Assembly (NCBI RefSeq): GCF_016135805.1
Contig: NZ_JADWOX010000011.1
Location: 1-64,000, forward strand
Source: Caulobacter hibisci
Lineage (GTDB): Bacteria; Pseudomonadota; Alphaproteobacteria; Caulobacterales; Caulobacteraceae
Direction of reading: 5' to 3'
DNA: 64,000 nt
The position numbers and the translations under genes were made by a program. The notes under the pieces were generated by a model. It had not been told where the DNA came from, did not search any database, and was given only the letters and a program-made list of their open reading frames with translations. Every line of letters starts with the position of its first letter. The first letter of the stretch is position 1. Positions 44,163 through 57,261 of this stretch are shown piece by piece.

Positions 44163-45025
44163 TGATGATCGCCCTGTCGTCCGTCGCCGCCGCCCTCGAA
44201 GGGCCGCGCACCATGCGTCGCCACCCCGCGTCCCTGCTGGTCTGGGGCGCGTTCTACTGGGCGGCGCTGATGCTGCTCTGGGTCCTGCTCTACGTGGCCT
44301 TCGGGGAAGAGGTCCGCCGCGATCTGGCCCAGACCCACTTCACCGCCGATCCCAAGGAGGTGCTCGACCTGGTCAAGCACCTGGGCGGGGCCATGGCGCT
44401 GCTGATCCTGCTGGCGGCCGCCATCTGCGCGGTGCTGGCCGGGGCGATCCTGCGCTCGGTCCTGCATCCCGAGCAGAGCCGGGCGGCCTATCTGCGGCTC
44501 GGCGCGGACGAGGTCCGCCTGTTCGTCGTGGCCCTGATCACCTGGCTCGCGGCCCTGTTCGTCACCGCCATCCCCAGCGGCCTGCTGACCCTGCTGACGG
44601 CCACCGTGGCCGGCGCCGGGGCTAGCGGCCTGGCCGGCTGGATCGCCTTCATCGGCGGCTTGGCGGTGATCGGCCTGTCGATGTGGGTGGGGGTGCGCCT
44701 GTCGCTGCTGTCGCCCCAGACCTTCGCCGAGGGCAGGATCAACCTGCGCGAGGCCTGGGTGCTGACCCACGGCCACTTCTGGGGCCTGCTGGGCATGTTC
44801 GTGCTGAACCTGTTCATGGCCGTTGTGCTGACCCCGATCGTCTTCTGGATGTTCGGCGGGCTGCTGACCGGCGCGATCGCCCTGATCGGCGGCGGGTCCA
44901 AGCTCTTCGTGCTGCTGGGGCTGCTGGCGAACCTGCTGATCGCGCCGCTGGCCTTCACCGTCCAGACCGTGATCCTGACCGCCGGCCCGGCCCGCGCCTA
45001 TCGCCAGCTGCACCCGGATATTTGA
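44162..45025 (+). CDS. Membrane protein, paralogue 2 of a tandem trio
   Basis: 287 residues with about six membrane helices, containing SRAAYLRLGADEVRL and VRLSLLSPQTFAEGRINLREAWVLTHGHFWGL (split), which align with paralogue 3. It starts at ATG 44162 or 44165, coupled to paralogue 1. Function unknown. Confidence 0.82.
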   Translation: MMIALSSVAAALEGPRTMRRHPASLLVWGAFYWAALMLLWVLLYVAFGEEVRRDLAQTHFTADPKEVLDLVKHLGGAMALLILLAAAICAVLAGAILRSVLHPEQSRAAYLRLGADEVRLFVVALITWLAALFVTAIPSGLLTLLTATVAGAGASGLAGWIAFIGGLAVIGLSMWVGVRLSLLSPQTFAEGRINLREAWVLTHGHFWGLLGMFVLNLFMAVVLTPIVFWMFGGLLTGAIALIGGGSKLFVLLGLLANLLIAPLAFTVQTVILTAGPARAYRQLHPDI

Positions 45026-45108
45026 AGCGCGGGCTCTGTCCCTGACCAACGAAGCTTGTTACGCGTTCCTGCCTGCGACACACAGCGCACAGGGCGAGCA
45101 AGACCAAG

Positions 45109-46047
45109 ATGAAGACCTTCTCGGCGACGGACGCGGCGATCTCCGGATTCCGTCTCGTGCGCGAACACCCCAAGGCCATCGGGGTCTGGGTGATCGTCTC
45201 GACGATCGTCTCGGCGATCGTCGGCGTGCTCACGGTCGCCGTGTTCGGCGGGCAGCTCGACACCTTCACCGAGCTGAGCAAGGACACCTCGCCCGACCCG
45301 ACCGAGACCCTGCGGGCCATGGCCAGCATGGGGCCGTTCGTGCTGTTCTCGCTGGTCTACAGCCTCGTCTACTATTCGGTGCTGCTGGCGGGGGTCTATC
45401 GCATCGTGTTGCGCCCGGCGGACTCGCGCCGGGCCTATCTGCGCCTGGGGCGCGACGAACTGCGCCAGGCCGGCGTGTCGATCCTGCTCGTGCTGGTGCT
45501 GACCGGGATCTATTTCGGCGGGGTCCTGGCCCTGATCCTCGTGGCCGGCGTGCTGTCGGTGGTGTCCAAGCCCCTGGCCGGACTGGCGGGCTTCCTGCTC
45601 GTCGTGGCCCTGTGCGCCGGGCTGATCTATGCCAGCGTGCGGCTGTCGCTGGCCAATGTGCTGACCTTCGCCAAGGGCAAGATCGACGTCTTCGGCTCGT
45701 GGCGCCTGACCAAGGGCCGCTTCTGGCCGATCTTCGGCGCCTACTTCGTGGCGACCGCCCTGTTCTTCGTCGTCTACCTGCTGCTGGCCCTGTTCGTCGT
45801 GCTGCTGGGCGGGGCGTTGAGCGGCTTCGATCTCGACACCCTCAGCGAGCTCCTGAAGTCGTCGCAGGCCACGAACCTTGAGACCCTGCTGAAGCCGACC
45901 GGCATACTCAGCCTGGCCGTCGGCGGGCTGATGGCGGTGCTGACCAGCGTGACCATCTACACCCCCTCGGCGGCGATCTATGCCGCCATCGTCGAACCCG
46001 ACGCCGAGCCGGCCCCCGCCGAAAAGCGCGGCCCGTTCGACGTCTGA
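45109..46047 (+). CDS. Membrane protein, paralogue 3 of a tandem trio
   Basis: 312 residues with about six membrane helices. It carries SRRAYLRLGRDELRQ and VRLSLANVLTFAKGKIDVFGSWRLTKGRFW (split), the clearest version of the trio's shared pattern. It starts 83 bases after paralogue 2, ends before a terminator, and completes what looks like a three-gene unit arisen by duplication. Function unknown. Confidence 0.82.
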   Translation: MKTFSATDAAISGFRLVREHPKAIGVWVIVSTIVSAIVGVLTVAVFGGQLDTFTELSKDTSPDPTETLRAMASMGPFVLFSLVYSLVYYSVLLAGVYRIVLRPADSRRAYLRLGRDELRQAGVSILLVLVLTGIYFGGVLALILVAGVLSVVSKPLAGLAGFLLVVALCAGLIYASVRLSLANVLTFAKGKIDVFGSWRLTKGRFWPIFGAYFVATALFFVVYLLLALFVVLLGGALSGFDLDTLSELLKSSQATNLETLLKPTGILSLAVGGLMAVLTSVTIYTPSAAIYAAIVEPDAEPAPAEKRGPFDV

Positions 46048-46075
46048 TCGGGCCAGCCTGATCGAGGAATGCAAA

Positions 46076-46103
46076 AAGGGCGGCGGGGAAACCCGCCGCC
46101 CTT
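46076..46103. terminator. Bidirectional terminator between the membrane trio and uvrA
   Basis: AAGGGCGGCGGG gaaa CCCGCCGCCCTT, 12-base perfect stem with a GAAA loop; A-tract before and T-rich sequence after. Confidence 0.88.
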
Positions 46104-46136
46104 CTCTGTTTCAGGCTTGCAGCTTTCGGCCTGTCG

Positions 46137-49046
<2,910 letters not shown>

Positions 49047-49136
49047 GGTGTCCGGAACGCTCGAAGGCGGATTGGGAGCCGCGGATGCTCGCGGCGAAGC
49101 GGCTATATGTAGGGTTCTGCCGCGCCATTAACACAA

Positions 49137-49151
49137 GAACAAGATGCGAAC
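49137..49151 (-). promoter_or_regulatory. Caulobacter-type LexA (SOS) box upstream of uvrA
   Basis: On the minus strand GTTC gcatctt GTTC, the direct-repeat GTTC-N7-GTTC box of alphaproteobacterial LexA, with a TACATA -10-like element about 25 bases downstream (near 49107-49113) and the uvrA start about 90 bases away. Confidence 0.85.
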
Positions 49152-49179
49152 AAACGCCGCAGCCAACCTGCTGCCATTC

Positions 49180-49202
49180 CTGCTGACACCAGATGTCAGC
49201 AG
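49180..49202. promoter_or_regulatory. Perfect hairpin in the uvrA upstream gap
   Basis: CTGCTGACA ccaga TGTCAGCAG, nine-base arms and a five-base loop, between uvrA and the divergent small exported protein gene. It is either an operator or a leader hairpin. Confidence 0.4.
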
Positions 49203-49313
49203 AAGGGGCGCCAGAGGCCGCCGCACGGAGCGCAAAGCGGCCCCTGAAGCGTCGCAATTCCGACGCCATCGGAGCGGGAGTTGTCGGGATGCAGCAATCC
49301 TTGGTGGCGGGTC

Positions 49314-49967
49314 ATGGGGCGGGCGAGGCGATGGGCGGTGGCGGTCCCGGCAGGCGTGGCGGCCAACCTCCTGCTGATCGGCCTGCTGTCGCTGGTCGAG
49401 CGCGCGTCGCCGCCGGTCGAACCGCCGGTGATGCAGGTCGAGCTGGATCGGATCGAGGACGAGTCTCCGCATCCGGCGTCGACGCCTAGACGGCAAAAGG
49501 CCGGCGCCTCGCCCGCTCGGCCGTCTGTGTCGTCCGCGACCTCTCCAGTCGGCGAACCGGGCGCCTCCGAAGGCGAAGGGCCGTCGGCTTCCGGCGTGAG
49601 CGGCCCCGCCGCTCCGGCGATCGACCCCGCCTGGCGCGTCGATCCCAAGGCGGTCGAGCGCTGGAAGCTGACCGAAGGCAATCCCGACTATCGCTGGGGC
49701 CGCTATCACCGGGCCTGCCAGGGCCTCAGCAACGAGCACCTGACCGACGAGGAGAAGGATCGCTGCTATGGCGGGTTCGCGGCCAAGGCGCCGTCGCCGC
49801 AGATGGGACCCGTGGGCCGCCGGGCCCCGCCGCCAGCGAAGTTCGTCCCTCGCGGCCTGCCGCCGCCGCCTTCGCCCTTCGCCGAGGAGGCCCGCAAACA
49901 GGCCCGCTGCGGCGCCTACCGCTCCGGCCGCGCTTCTCAGCCCCGGCTGCGCGACGGAATCTGCTGA
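49314..49967 (+). CDS. TonB-like anchored protein, no recognisable TonB domain
   Basis: 217 residues from ATG 49314 with one membrane helix at about 8-28 (VAVPAGVAANLLLIGLL), then a Ser/Pro/Ala-rich spacer (MQVELDRIEDESP ... ARPSVSSATSP) typical of TonB or TolA-type linkers, and a compact C-terminal part with two Cys pairs (RACQGLS, DRCYGG; RCGAY, GIC). The C-terminal domain is not the YP-motif TonB fold, so the protein may be a related envelope protein. The function is unknown. Confidence 0.65.
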   Translation: MGRARRWAVAVPAGVAANLLLIGLLSLVERASPPVEPPVMQVELDRIEDESPHPASTPRRQKAGASPARPSVSSATSPVGEPGASEGEGPSASGVSGPAAPAIDPAWRVDPKAVERWKLTEGNPDYRWGRYHRACQGLSNEHLTDEEKDRCYGGFAAKAPSPQMGPVGRRAPPPAKFVPRGLPPPPSPFAEEARKQARCGAYRSGRASQPRLRDGIC

Positions 49968-50097
49968 CAGGGCCGCTCAGCTTGCCGACCGGCGTTCGCG
50001 GGCGTAGAAGCCCGGCTCCACCCCCTGATGGAGGCCGCCATGATCAGCAAGACGGAAGACCGCTTCGTCCTTCCCGTTTCCCTGTTCGTGGTTTCCC

Positions 50098-51678
<1,581 letters not shown>

Positions 51679-51679
51679 T

Positions 51680-51811
51680 CCCTCTCCCCTTGCGGGAGAG
51701 GGTGGCCTCCGAAGGAGGTCGGGTGAGGGGTCTCTCAGAACTTTGCGGAGAGGCCTTTCGCCCCCTCATCCGTCGGCTTCGCCGCCACCTTCTCCCGCAA
51801 GGGGAGAAGGG
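51680..51811. repeat. Palindromic repeat family B, copy 2
   Basis: Same arms as at 23750-23917 (CCTCTCCCCTTGCGGGAGAGG and CCTTCTCCCGCAAGGGGAGAAGG) without the embedded terminator. It lies between the convergent ABC-F and hydrolase genes and begins two bases after the ABC-F stop. Confidence 0.85.
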
Positions 51812-51833
51812 ACCTATTTGGCGTCCCGAGCGA

Positions 51834-52550
51834 TTACGCGGTCCGGCGGGTGACATCGTCGCCCAGAAACCGCCCGGTCCCCAAATAGGCCAGCACCTGA
51901 TCGCCCACCCGGGGATTGAAGATCATCAGCGTATGGGTCACCGGCAGCACCACGTGGTCGCTCATGCCGGCGATGCGGGTCGCGGCCACCGAGACCTTGC
52001 CGTCGTGCGGATGGGGCAGGATCAGCCGAGGCAGGATCGGGTCGAGGGCGCGGTCGCCCGCGATGATCCCGAGCTCGAAATCGACGGGACCGAGCAGGGC
52101 TTCGTCGTCAGCGGATCGCGCCGTCAGCATCTGCGGCGCCATCGCCCCCAGCGCCAGGCGGTTCAGCCGCAGGCGGGAGAGCGCGTCGGCCCATTCGCTG
52201 CCGCCGTTGGGCGGGGCCAGCATGACCACCCGGCCCAGGGGCTGGGGTCGCTGCCGCACCACGAGCGCGCGGGCGACCAGGCTTCCCAGCGAGTGGGCGA
52301 CGATGTGCAATGGGCCGGCGAAGGTCCGCTTGAAGGCGGCCAGCTCCGGCAGCAATCGGTCGACCACCTGAGGCAGGGGTGCGCGGAAGGAATAGGTCGG
52401 CGCCCAGGTCCGGAAGCCGGCGGCTTGCAGCCGGGCGCTCAGCTTGCCCATCGACCGCCCCGTACGGCTGTGGCCATGCAGGAGCAGCACGCCCTGCTCG
52501 GCGCGGTCGTCCAGGGTCTTGGCCAGGGTCTCGGGATGAGCCAGGGTCAT
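51834..52550 (-). CDS. Alpha/beta hydrolase (esterase/lipase-like)
   Basis: 238 residues from ATG 52550; an in-frame GTG at 52592 would add 14. The fold markers are LLLHGHSRTG near the N-terminus (oxyanion HG), nucleophile elbow AHSLGSLVAR (Ser in GHSLG-like context), and a late His in VLPVTHTLM as the third triad member, with Asp in VAGMSDHVV nearby. Substrate unknown. The transcript reads away from the integrase and it is the last gene of the conserved-looking region. Confidence 0.82.
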   Translation of the reverse strand: MTLAHPETLAKTLDDRAEQGVLLLHGHSRTGRSMGKLSARLQAAGFRTWAPTYSFRAPLPQVVDRLLPELAAFKRTFAGPLHIVAHSLGSLVARALVVRQRPQPLGRVVMLAPPNGGSEWADALSRLRLNRLALGAMAPQMLTARSADDEALLGPVDFELGIIAGDRALDPILPRLILPHPHDGKVSVAATRIAGMSDHVVLPVTHTLMIFNPRVGDQVLAYLGTGRFLGDDVTRRTA

Positions 52551-52706
52551 GTGGTGTTGGGGCGGGTAGTGGCGGTGAGAGAGGGATTTCACTTAGTCAT
52601 ACGCTAGAACTCACCATTGTTCGAATCCATACGATAAGTCACGGTATAATCAAAAGAAAATCACCTTCATTCAAAGCCTGTCTTGAAAATCTTGTGTGAG
52701 ATGAGA

Positions 52707-52774
52707 CACTTCACGCTGCGGGGGTTGCGGGGGTCAGTGCGGGGGTTGGCTCCGCTGGATCGACTGGTGAAGTG
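52707..52774. repeat. Direct and inverted repeats before the integrase (att/arm-site candidate)
   Basis: TGCGGGGGT occurs three times (52717, 52726, 52738) and CACTTCAC (52707-52714) pairs with GTGAAGTG (52767-52774). The upstream 52600-52700 is unusually AT-rich, with a TATAAT at 52645-52650. This fits the attachment region and promoter of a tyrosine recombinase. Confidence 0.45.
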
Positions 52775-52776
52775 CT

Positions 52777-54027
52777 ATGGCGAAAGTGACGGGAAAGCTG
52801 AATCCTAAGACCGTCGCCGGTGCTTTGAAGCCCGGCTATCACGGCGACGGCGGCAACCTTTATCTGGTCGTGAAGAAGTCCGGGTCGAAGGCCTGGGCAT
52901 TCATCTACCGCTGGCACGGTCGCGAGATCGAAAAGGGGTTTGGCCGGTTGCAGGATGTATCGCTTGCGCAGGCGCGAGAGCGAGCCGCTGCAGCGCGCAC
53001 TAAGTTGGCGCAAGGCGACGACCCATTTGCTCGAGATCTTCCAATGGAAATACCGACGTTCGGCGATTTCGCGGACGAGGTGGCCGCTACCCTGTCGACC
53101 GGCTTCAGGAACGCGAAGCATCGTGAGCAATGGAAGATGTCGCTGACGAAGCACGCCCGGAAGCTCCGCGAAATGCCTATCGACCAGGTCGACGCCCAGG
53201 ATGTCGTCACCGTGCTAAAGCCCATCTGGACCAAGACGCCTGAGGCGGCCGACCGGACCCGGCTCCGGATCGAGCGTGTGCTAGATGCTGCCGCCGCGCG
53301 GGGCTTTCGAAATAGGGATCAAATCAACCCGGCGTCTTGGAAGGGTAACCTAAAACACCTGCTTCCGGCGCGGCAGAAGCTGAGCCGAGGTCACCATGTT
53401 GCGATGGCGCATGCGTCGGTGGGTCAGTTCGTGGCGGACCTTAGAATGCGGGGAACGATCCCCGCCCTGGCGCTGGAATTTTTGATTTTGACCGCGGCGC
53501 GTTCCGGAGAGGTCTTCGGCGCGACATGGGGCGAAATCCATGACGATGTCTGGGTGGTGCCGCGCGAGCGTATGAAGGCCGGACGCGAACACCGCGTACC
53601 ATTGAGTGCAGCGGCGCTCGATGTGCTTGAGCGGGTTGGAGGAGCCGCCCGCAAGCCCAGCGCTTTGATTTTCGCGAACGGGCGACGCTATCGCGATAAG
53701 GCTGGGGCACGACCGCTGGGGATCAATTCGCTTTCGAACCTTATGGGGCGAATGACGGATCACCACTTCCTGATTGGGGGCAAGCGGCGGGCTGCAACGC
53801 CACATGGATTTCGATCGAGCTTTAGAGATTGGGCCGGCTCAGAAACTGAGTATCCGCGTGAGATCGCCGAAGAAGCGCTTGCCCATTTGGTCGGCAATGC
53901 AGTTGAGCGCGCCTATCGCCGGAATGATGCGCTTAAGCGGCGTCGCGTCATGATGGAGGACTGGGCAGCCTACATTGGAGGATCGCCGCGCGGAAGTGAG
54001 GGGAGCTCTGATCTCAAGGCAGCTTAA
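52777..54027 (+). CDS. Tyrosine recombinase / P4-type integrase
   Basis: 416 residues. The N-terminal DUF4102 arm-binding domain contains GDGGNLYLVVKKSGSKAW and FGRLQDVSLAQARERAA; the catalytic domain has the first Arg in TAARSGEVFGATW, HGFRSSFRDWAG (His and Arg), a following His in LAHLVGNAVERAYRR, and the nucleophile Tyr in that AYRR segment. It has a slightly lower GC content and different codon use than the upstream genes. It marks the left end of an accessory region with no tRNA visible at the junction; the right end is not in the window. Confidence 0.93.
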   Translation: MAKVTGKLNPKTVAGALKPGYHGDGGNLYLVVKKSGSKAWAFIYRWHGREIEKGFGRLQDVSLAQARERAAAARTKLAQGDDPFARDLPMEIPTFGDFADEVAATLSTGFRNAKHREQWKMSLTKHARKLREMPIDQVDAQDVVTVLKPIWTKTPEAADRTRLRIERVLDAAAARGFRNRDQINPASWKGNLKHLLPARQKLSRGHHVAMAHASVGQFVADLRMRGTIPALALEFLILTAARSGEVFGATWGEIHDDVWVVPRERMKAGREHRVPLSAAALDVLERVGGAARKPSALIFANGRRYRDKAGARPLGINSLSNLMGRMTDHHFLIGGKRRAATPHGFRSSFRDWAGSETEYPREIAEEALAHLVGNAVERAYRRNDALKRRRVMMEDWAAYIGGSPRGSEGSSDLKAA

Positions 54028-54200
54028 GGCGCCGGCGACGCTATTGAGGACTTTCGCTGCGCCTGCTCTCTGGCGACCGATGACCAGGCAACGACTTCCG
54101 GTTTTAGTCCGAGGGTGACGCCTCCTGGCTATCGTTTATCCGGCTTGCGATAACCACATTTCCGCACTTCGCATTAACCGGCTCGGCGCACGAGACGCCG

Positions 54201-54527
54201 ATGTCCGCCGATCTCGCCAGCTTCATCGCCGCCGCACACGCGGCAGGCCTTGGAAGACGTCTCGCCGTGCTGGCAGAGGACGTCGACAGGGCGATCACAG
54301 AGTACCCGGCGGGCCGAGACACTGCCTATCTCAAGCGGCTTACAGGGCAGCGGCGCCGGCTGCTGAGCCCTGATCTCGACTTGGTCGGCGCGGTGGCCGC
54401 GGACATCTGCGCGAGCGACCCCAAAGCTCGAGCGACGCTCGCGCCGATGGCCCGGTCTCTGGCCCACCGTTTCCCCGCGCTGACGCCTGTCGCACGTTTT
54501 GAATCCGTCGCCGGGGGAAATGCTTGA
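54201..54527 (+). CDS. Hypothetical small protein
   Basis: 108 residues, mostly helical by composition (LASFIAAAHAAGLGRRLAVLAEDVD, KRLTGQRRRLLSPDLDLVG), starting at ATG 54201. Its third-position GC pattern is coding-like but nothing identifies it. It converges with the Rieske gene, ending 14 bases before it. Confidence 0.45.
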   Translation: MSADLASFIAAAHAAGLGRRLAVLAEDVDRAITEYPAGRDTAYLKRLTGQRRRLLSPDLDLVGAVAADICASDPKARATLAPMARSLAHRFPALTPVARFESVAGGNA

Positions 54528-54541
54528 ACGATAGCGAGGGC

Positions 54542-55624
54542 TCAGGTCACGTAACGGAACGTCAGTCCCATCCCGCGCAACAATCGCCGATAGCCAAGCG
54601 AGGTTTTGTCGGCCGGAAAGTGGGCCTCTTCGCTCGGTTCGAGCGGTAGTTCCTCCGGGGTCTGACGCTCCACCACGGCCGCGTCCTCGGCGAAGATCTG
54701 GGCGTTGAAGGCATAGACGTCCTCCACGTCGCCGGTGGTGTCGAAGTTGCGGACAAGCGGCACGAAGAGGCGCGTCTTCCGCGCCGAGACCGGGCTGGGT
54801 AGGTTGAGGATGCTGAGACGCTGCTCGCCGGGGAAGAAGATGGTCAGGTGGGCTGCGAAGGGGGGCTGGATCTCGAACCGGCGCAACCAGCGAAAGTCCG
54901 GCGGCGCCAGGTGACGCAGGTGGCGTGGATAGTTGCTGACGCTGCTCCAGTAGTCGGTCCGCAGGCCCGTGTCGGTGACCTTGGTGTCATAGATCGGAAC
55001 CACAGGGTCTTCGCGATCGGCGAAAGCCTCGTGGTGAACCCAGGCGAAGTGGGCGACATCGACGAAGCCCTCCATCTGACGGGCGGCCGAGCCGGCGATG
55101 TCGACGAAAGGCGTCACGATCTGCTGGAAGCCGTCGGCGTCCCACAGCGGGAAGCTGGGGATAGCGGCGGTCTCGTCGCTGGGGTCAAGGCAGGTCCACA
55201 CCAGACCGTAGCGCTCGACGGCGGGGAACATGCCGACCTTCAGGCGGCGGGAGGGCTCAAGGTCCGGGTGGGCGGGGATCTTGCGGCACTGACCGTCGGG
55301 ACCGTACCGAAGGCCGTGATAGGCGCAGACGATCTCCTCGCCCTCGACCCAGCCCATGCTCAAAGGCAAGCCCCGGTGCGGGCAGAGGTCGCGCGCCACC
55401 CGCACAGTGTCGCCGGCGCGATAGACCACCAGCGGCAGGTCGAGCAGGGTGACGGCCTGCGGTTTGTCGGCAAGATCGGCGAGGCGGGCGACGGGGAACC
55501 ACTGGCGCGCCAGGATGGCCCAGTCCGTCGGGTCGAACGTGCAGTCTCGCGGCAGGAAGCCCGGCGGCAAGGGACCAGCGGATGCCTGAGCGCGGGCGTC
55601 GAAGGCTTGGGTGACGGCGGTCAT
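54542..55624 (-). CDS. Rieske non-heme iron oxygenase alpha subunit
   Basis: 360 residues from ATG 55624 (AGGAG eight bases before). The [2Fe-2S] centre is C81-x-H83 ... C100-x2-H103 (LCPHRGLPL and CAYHGLRYG), and the mononuclear iron site is D189-x2-H192-x4-H197 (DVAHFAWVHHEAF). Size and single-subunit form resemble VanA, HpxD and the N-demethylases NdmA/B, which act on small aromatics, hypoxanthine and methylxanthines. No reductase is in the window. The gene has its own promoter with a palindrome shared with the urate operon, which makes a purine-type substrate a serious possibility. Confidence 0.9.
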   Translation of the reverse strand: MTAVTQAFDARAQASAGPLPPGFLPRDCTFDPTDWAILARQWFPVARLADLADKPQAVTLLDLPLVVYRAGDTVRVARDLCPHRGLPLSMGWVEGEEIVCAYHGLRYGPDGQCRKIPAHPDLEPSRRLKVGMFPAVERYGLVWTCLDPSDETAAIPSFPLWDADGFQQIVTPFVDIAGSAARQMEGFVDVAHFAWVHHEAFADREDPVVPIYDTKVTDTGLRTDYWSSVSNYPRHLRHLAPPDFRWLRRFEIQPPFAAHLTIFFPGEQRLSILNLPSPVSARKTRLFVPLVRNFDTTGDVEDVYAFNAQIFAEDAAVVERQTPEELPLEPSEEAHFPADKTSLGYRRLLRGMGLTFRYVT

Positions 55625-55660
55625 GGCGTCAGCTCCTGAAAGAACTGACCCCATGAAAAT

Positions 55661-55680
55661 GTAATAAGAAAATTACTTAC
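55661..55680. promoter_or_regulatory. 20-bp palindromic operator upstream of the Rieske gene
   Basis: GTAATAAGAA AATTACTTAC (GTAA-N12-TTAC), 37 bases upstream of the Rieske start. It matches the operator candidate at 30085-30104 in length, ends and 14 of 20 bases. Confidence 0.6.
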
Positions 55681-55757
55681 AAGCGTCCTGGACGAGTTGG
55701 GGTCGGATTTCGTCTGGCGCCGAAAAAATGGTCATCGACAGCGGCTTCACGCCTGTG

Positions 55758-55802
55758 CCGAAGTCCGGGGAAGGCCGTCAGGCTTCCCGGGTGGCGCTTC
55801 GG
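55758..55802 (-). terminator. Hairpin between the VOC and Rieske genes
   Basis: CCGAAG ... CTTCGG outer arms with CCGGGGAAG / CTTCCCGGG inner arms, in the 252-base gap after the VOC stop. No T-tract. Confidence 0.45.
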
Positions 55803-55876
55803 CCCGACCCGATTGGGATCGGACCGAAGGCAAGGTGAGAAACAACCCTTTGCGGGCACAGCTCGGCGCCGCTTGG

Positions 55877-56272
55877 TCACCCGGCGCGATTGATCCTGAA
55901 TGCGTGGCCTTCAGGGTCGCGGAGAACCGACTGGTACCAGCCGTAGTAGGTCTCGAAAGGCGCTTTGACCTGGGTCGCGCCCTGCAAAAGGGCCTTGGCC
56001 GTGAGCGCATCGACGGCTGCGCGATCGGGGACCTCGAACGTCAACAGCGCCTGGTCGCCGAGGGCGTCGGTCGCCTGTTCGAGGCCGAGGAGCGCATAGG
56101 CGTCGTGAGCGCTGAAGCCGATCGAGGCGGCGCCAGTGCGAGCTCCGCGGAACATCGGCGAGCGGCTCTCGACGATCTCCTCCAGGTCGAACAGGCCCTG
56201 GTAGAAGCCGAACATGGCCTCGATGTCGGTGCAGAAGAGGTTCACATAAGACAGGGCGACCTTCGTGCTCAT
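55877..56272 (-). CDS. VOC superfamily protein (glyoxalase/dioxygenase fold)
   Basis: 131 residues with one VOC module pair: SYVNLFCTDIEAMFGFYQGLF, GFSAHDAYALLG, LLTFEVPDRAAVD, and the C-terminal LRDPEGHAFRI strand. Only some of the usual metal ligands (Glu in TFEV, His in EGHAF) are visible. Its ATG overlaps the preceding oxygenase gene by four bases, so it belongs to the same operon and may process or bind an oxygenase product. Confidence 0.85.
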   Translation of the reverse strand: MSTKVALSYVNLFCTDIEAMFGFYQGLFDLEEIVESRSPMFRGARTGAASIGFSAHDAYALLGLEQATDALGDQALLTFEVPDRAAVDALTAKALLQGATQVKAPFETYYGWYQSVLRDPEGHAFRINRAG

Positions 56273-57252
56273 GCCGCGCGCCCGTAGGTCTTGGCGTACA
56301 TGTTGGCGATGTGCTGACCCACCGTGGTCTCTGCGAACAGAGGCTCGCCGCTCTGGGGCATGCAGGTCGGCACGCATTTGACCTGGTAGTGATAGTCCGG
56401 GTCGAAGAAGGTCGGACACGAGTAGCGGTCTCGGCCGCTGCTGTTGTTGAGGACCCGGTGCGGGGTCGAGTGGTAGAGCCCGTTGGTCAGGACCGGCATC
56501 ATCTCGCCCAGATTTATGATGAAAGCGTCCTGGACGTAGGGCGCCTTAAGCCAGTCGCCGGCCGCGTTCTCGATTTCCAGCCCGCCCACGTCGTCCTGCA
56601 GCAGCAGCGTCAGCATGCCCCAGTCGGTGTGGGCGCCGGCGCCCAGCTGGTTGAAGGCGGCGTTGGCCGGATGCGGCGGATAGTGGAGCATGCGGCCGAT
56701 ATAGAGCGGGTCGACAAGGCCCTCGTCGAAATAGGACTCGGGCAATTCCAGCGACAGCGCGATGCAGCGCATCAGGTGTGAGCCGAGCCGCACCATGTGC
56801 CCCATATATTCGTTGAACTGACGCTTGAAGTGCGCGGGCGTGGTCGGCCACTGGTTGGGGCCGGTGTTGGGCACGCCGTTGACGACGTCCGGATGATCCT
56901 CGGGCCGGTCGACGCCCATCAGGAAACCTTCCTTCAGGTCCGGCGGGGAGCCCTCGTCCAGGGTCTGGGCCGCCATCGCTTCGAAGCCGCGCGTACACTT
57001 GGACTTGGCGACTTCGACCTCGGCCTTGACCGCTGGCGGCAGGCTGAAGAATTCCCGCGCCAGCGTCAGGTGCCGCGCCATGACCTCTGGCGGCACGCCG
57101 TGGTTCTTGATGTAGAAGAACCCGGTGTCGCGGCAGGCCTTATGGATCTCCCAGGCGACGGCCTTGCGGTCCTCGATGTCGAGGGAAAAGCTTGGGCCCA
57201 GGTCGATCACCGGAATGAACTCGGCGGGCTTGGGGGGCGTGTAGAGTTTCAT
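56269..57252 (-). CDS. Isopenicillin-N-synthase-like Fe(II)/2-oxoglutarate oxygenase 2
   Basis: 327 residues with a jelly-roll core. Iron ligands are H208-x-D210 (GAHTDWG) and H265 (STPHRVLNN); the 2-oxoglutarate-binding R276-x-S278 (RYSCP) is intact, so it is probably a dioxygenase rather than an IPNS-type oxidase. An N-terminal VIDLGPSFS strand begins the fold. It lies ten bases after a paralogue and before the VOC gene. The substrate is unknown. Confidence 0.9.
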   Translation of the reverse strand: MKLYTPPKPAEFIPVIDLGPSFSLDIEDRKAVAWEIHKACRDTGFFYIKNHGVPPEVMARHLTLAREFFSLPPAVKAEVEVAKSKCTRGFEAMAAQTLDEGSPPDLKEGFLMGVDRPEDHPDVVNGVPNTGPNQWPTTPAHFKRQFNEYMGHMVRLGSHLMRCIALSLELPESYFDEGLVDPLYIGRMLHYPPHPANAAFNQLGAGAHTDWGMLTLLLQDDVGGLEIENAAGDWLKAPYVQDAFIINLGEMMPVLTNGLYHSTPHRVLNNSSGRDRYSCPTFFDPDYHYQVKCVPTCMPQSGEPLFAETTVGQHIANMYAKTYGRAA

Positions 57253-57261
57253 GGCGGCCTC

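Noticed and set aside
52611..52631. tRNA T-arm-like GTTCGAATCC near the integrase
   Set aside because: Stem pairing is poor and no acceptor, D-arm or anticodon stem can be built around it.
52645..52650. TATAAT as an integrase promoter
   Set aside because: No -35 element at acceptable spacing; kept only as a hint of AT-rich island DNA.
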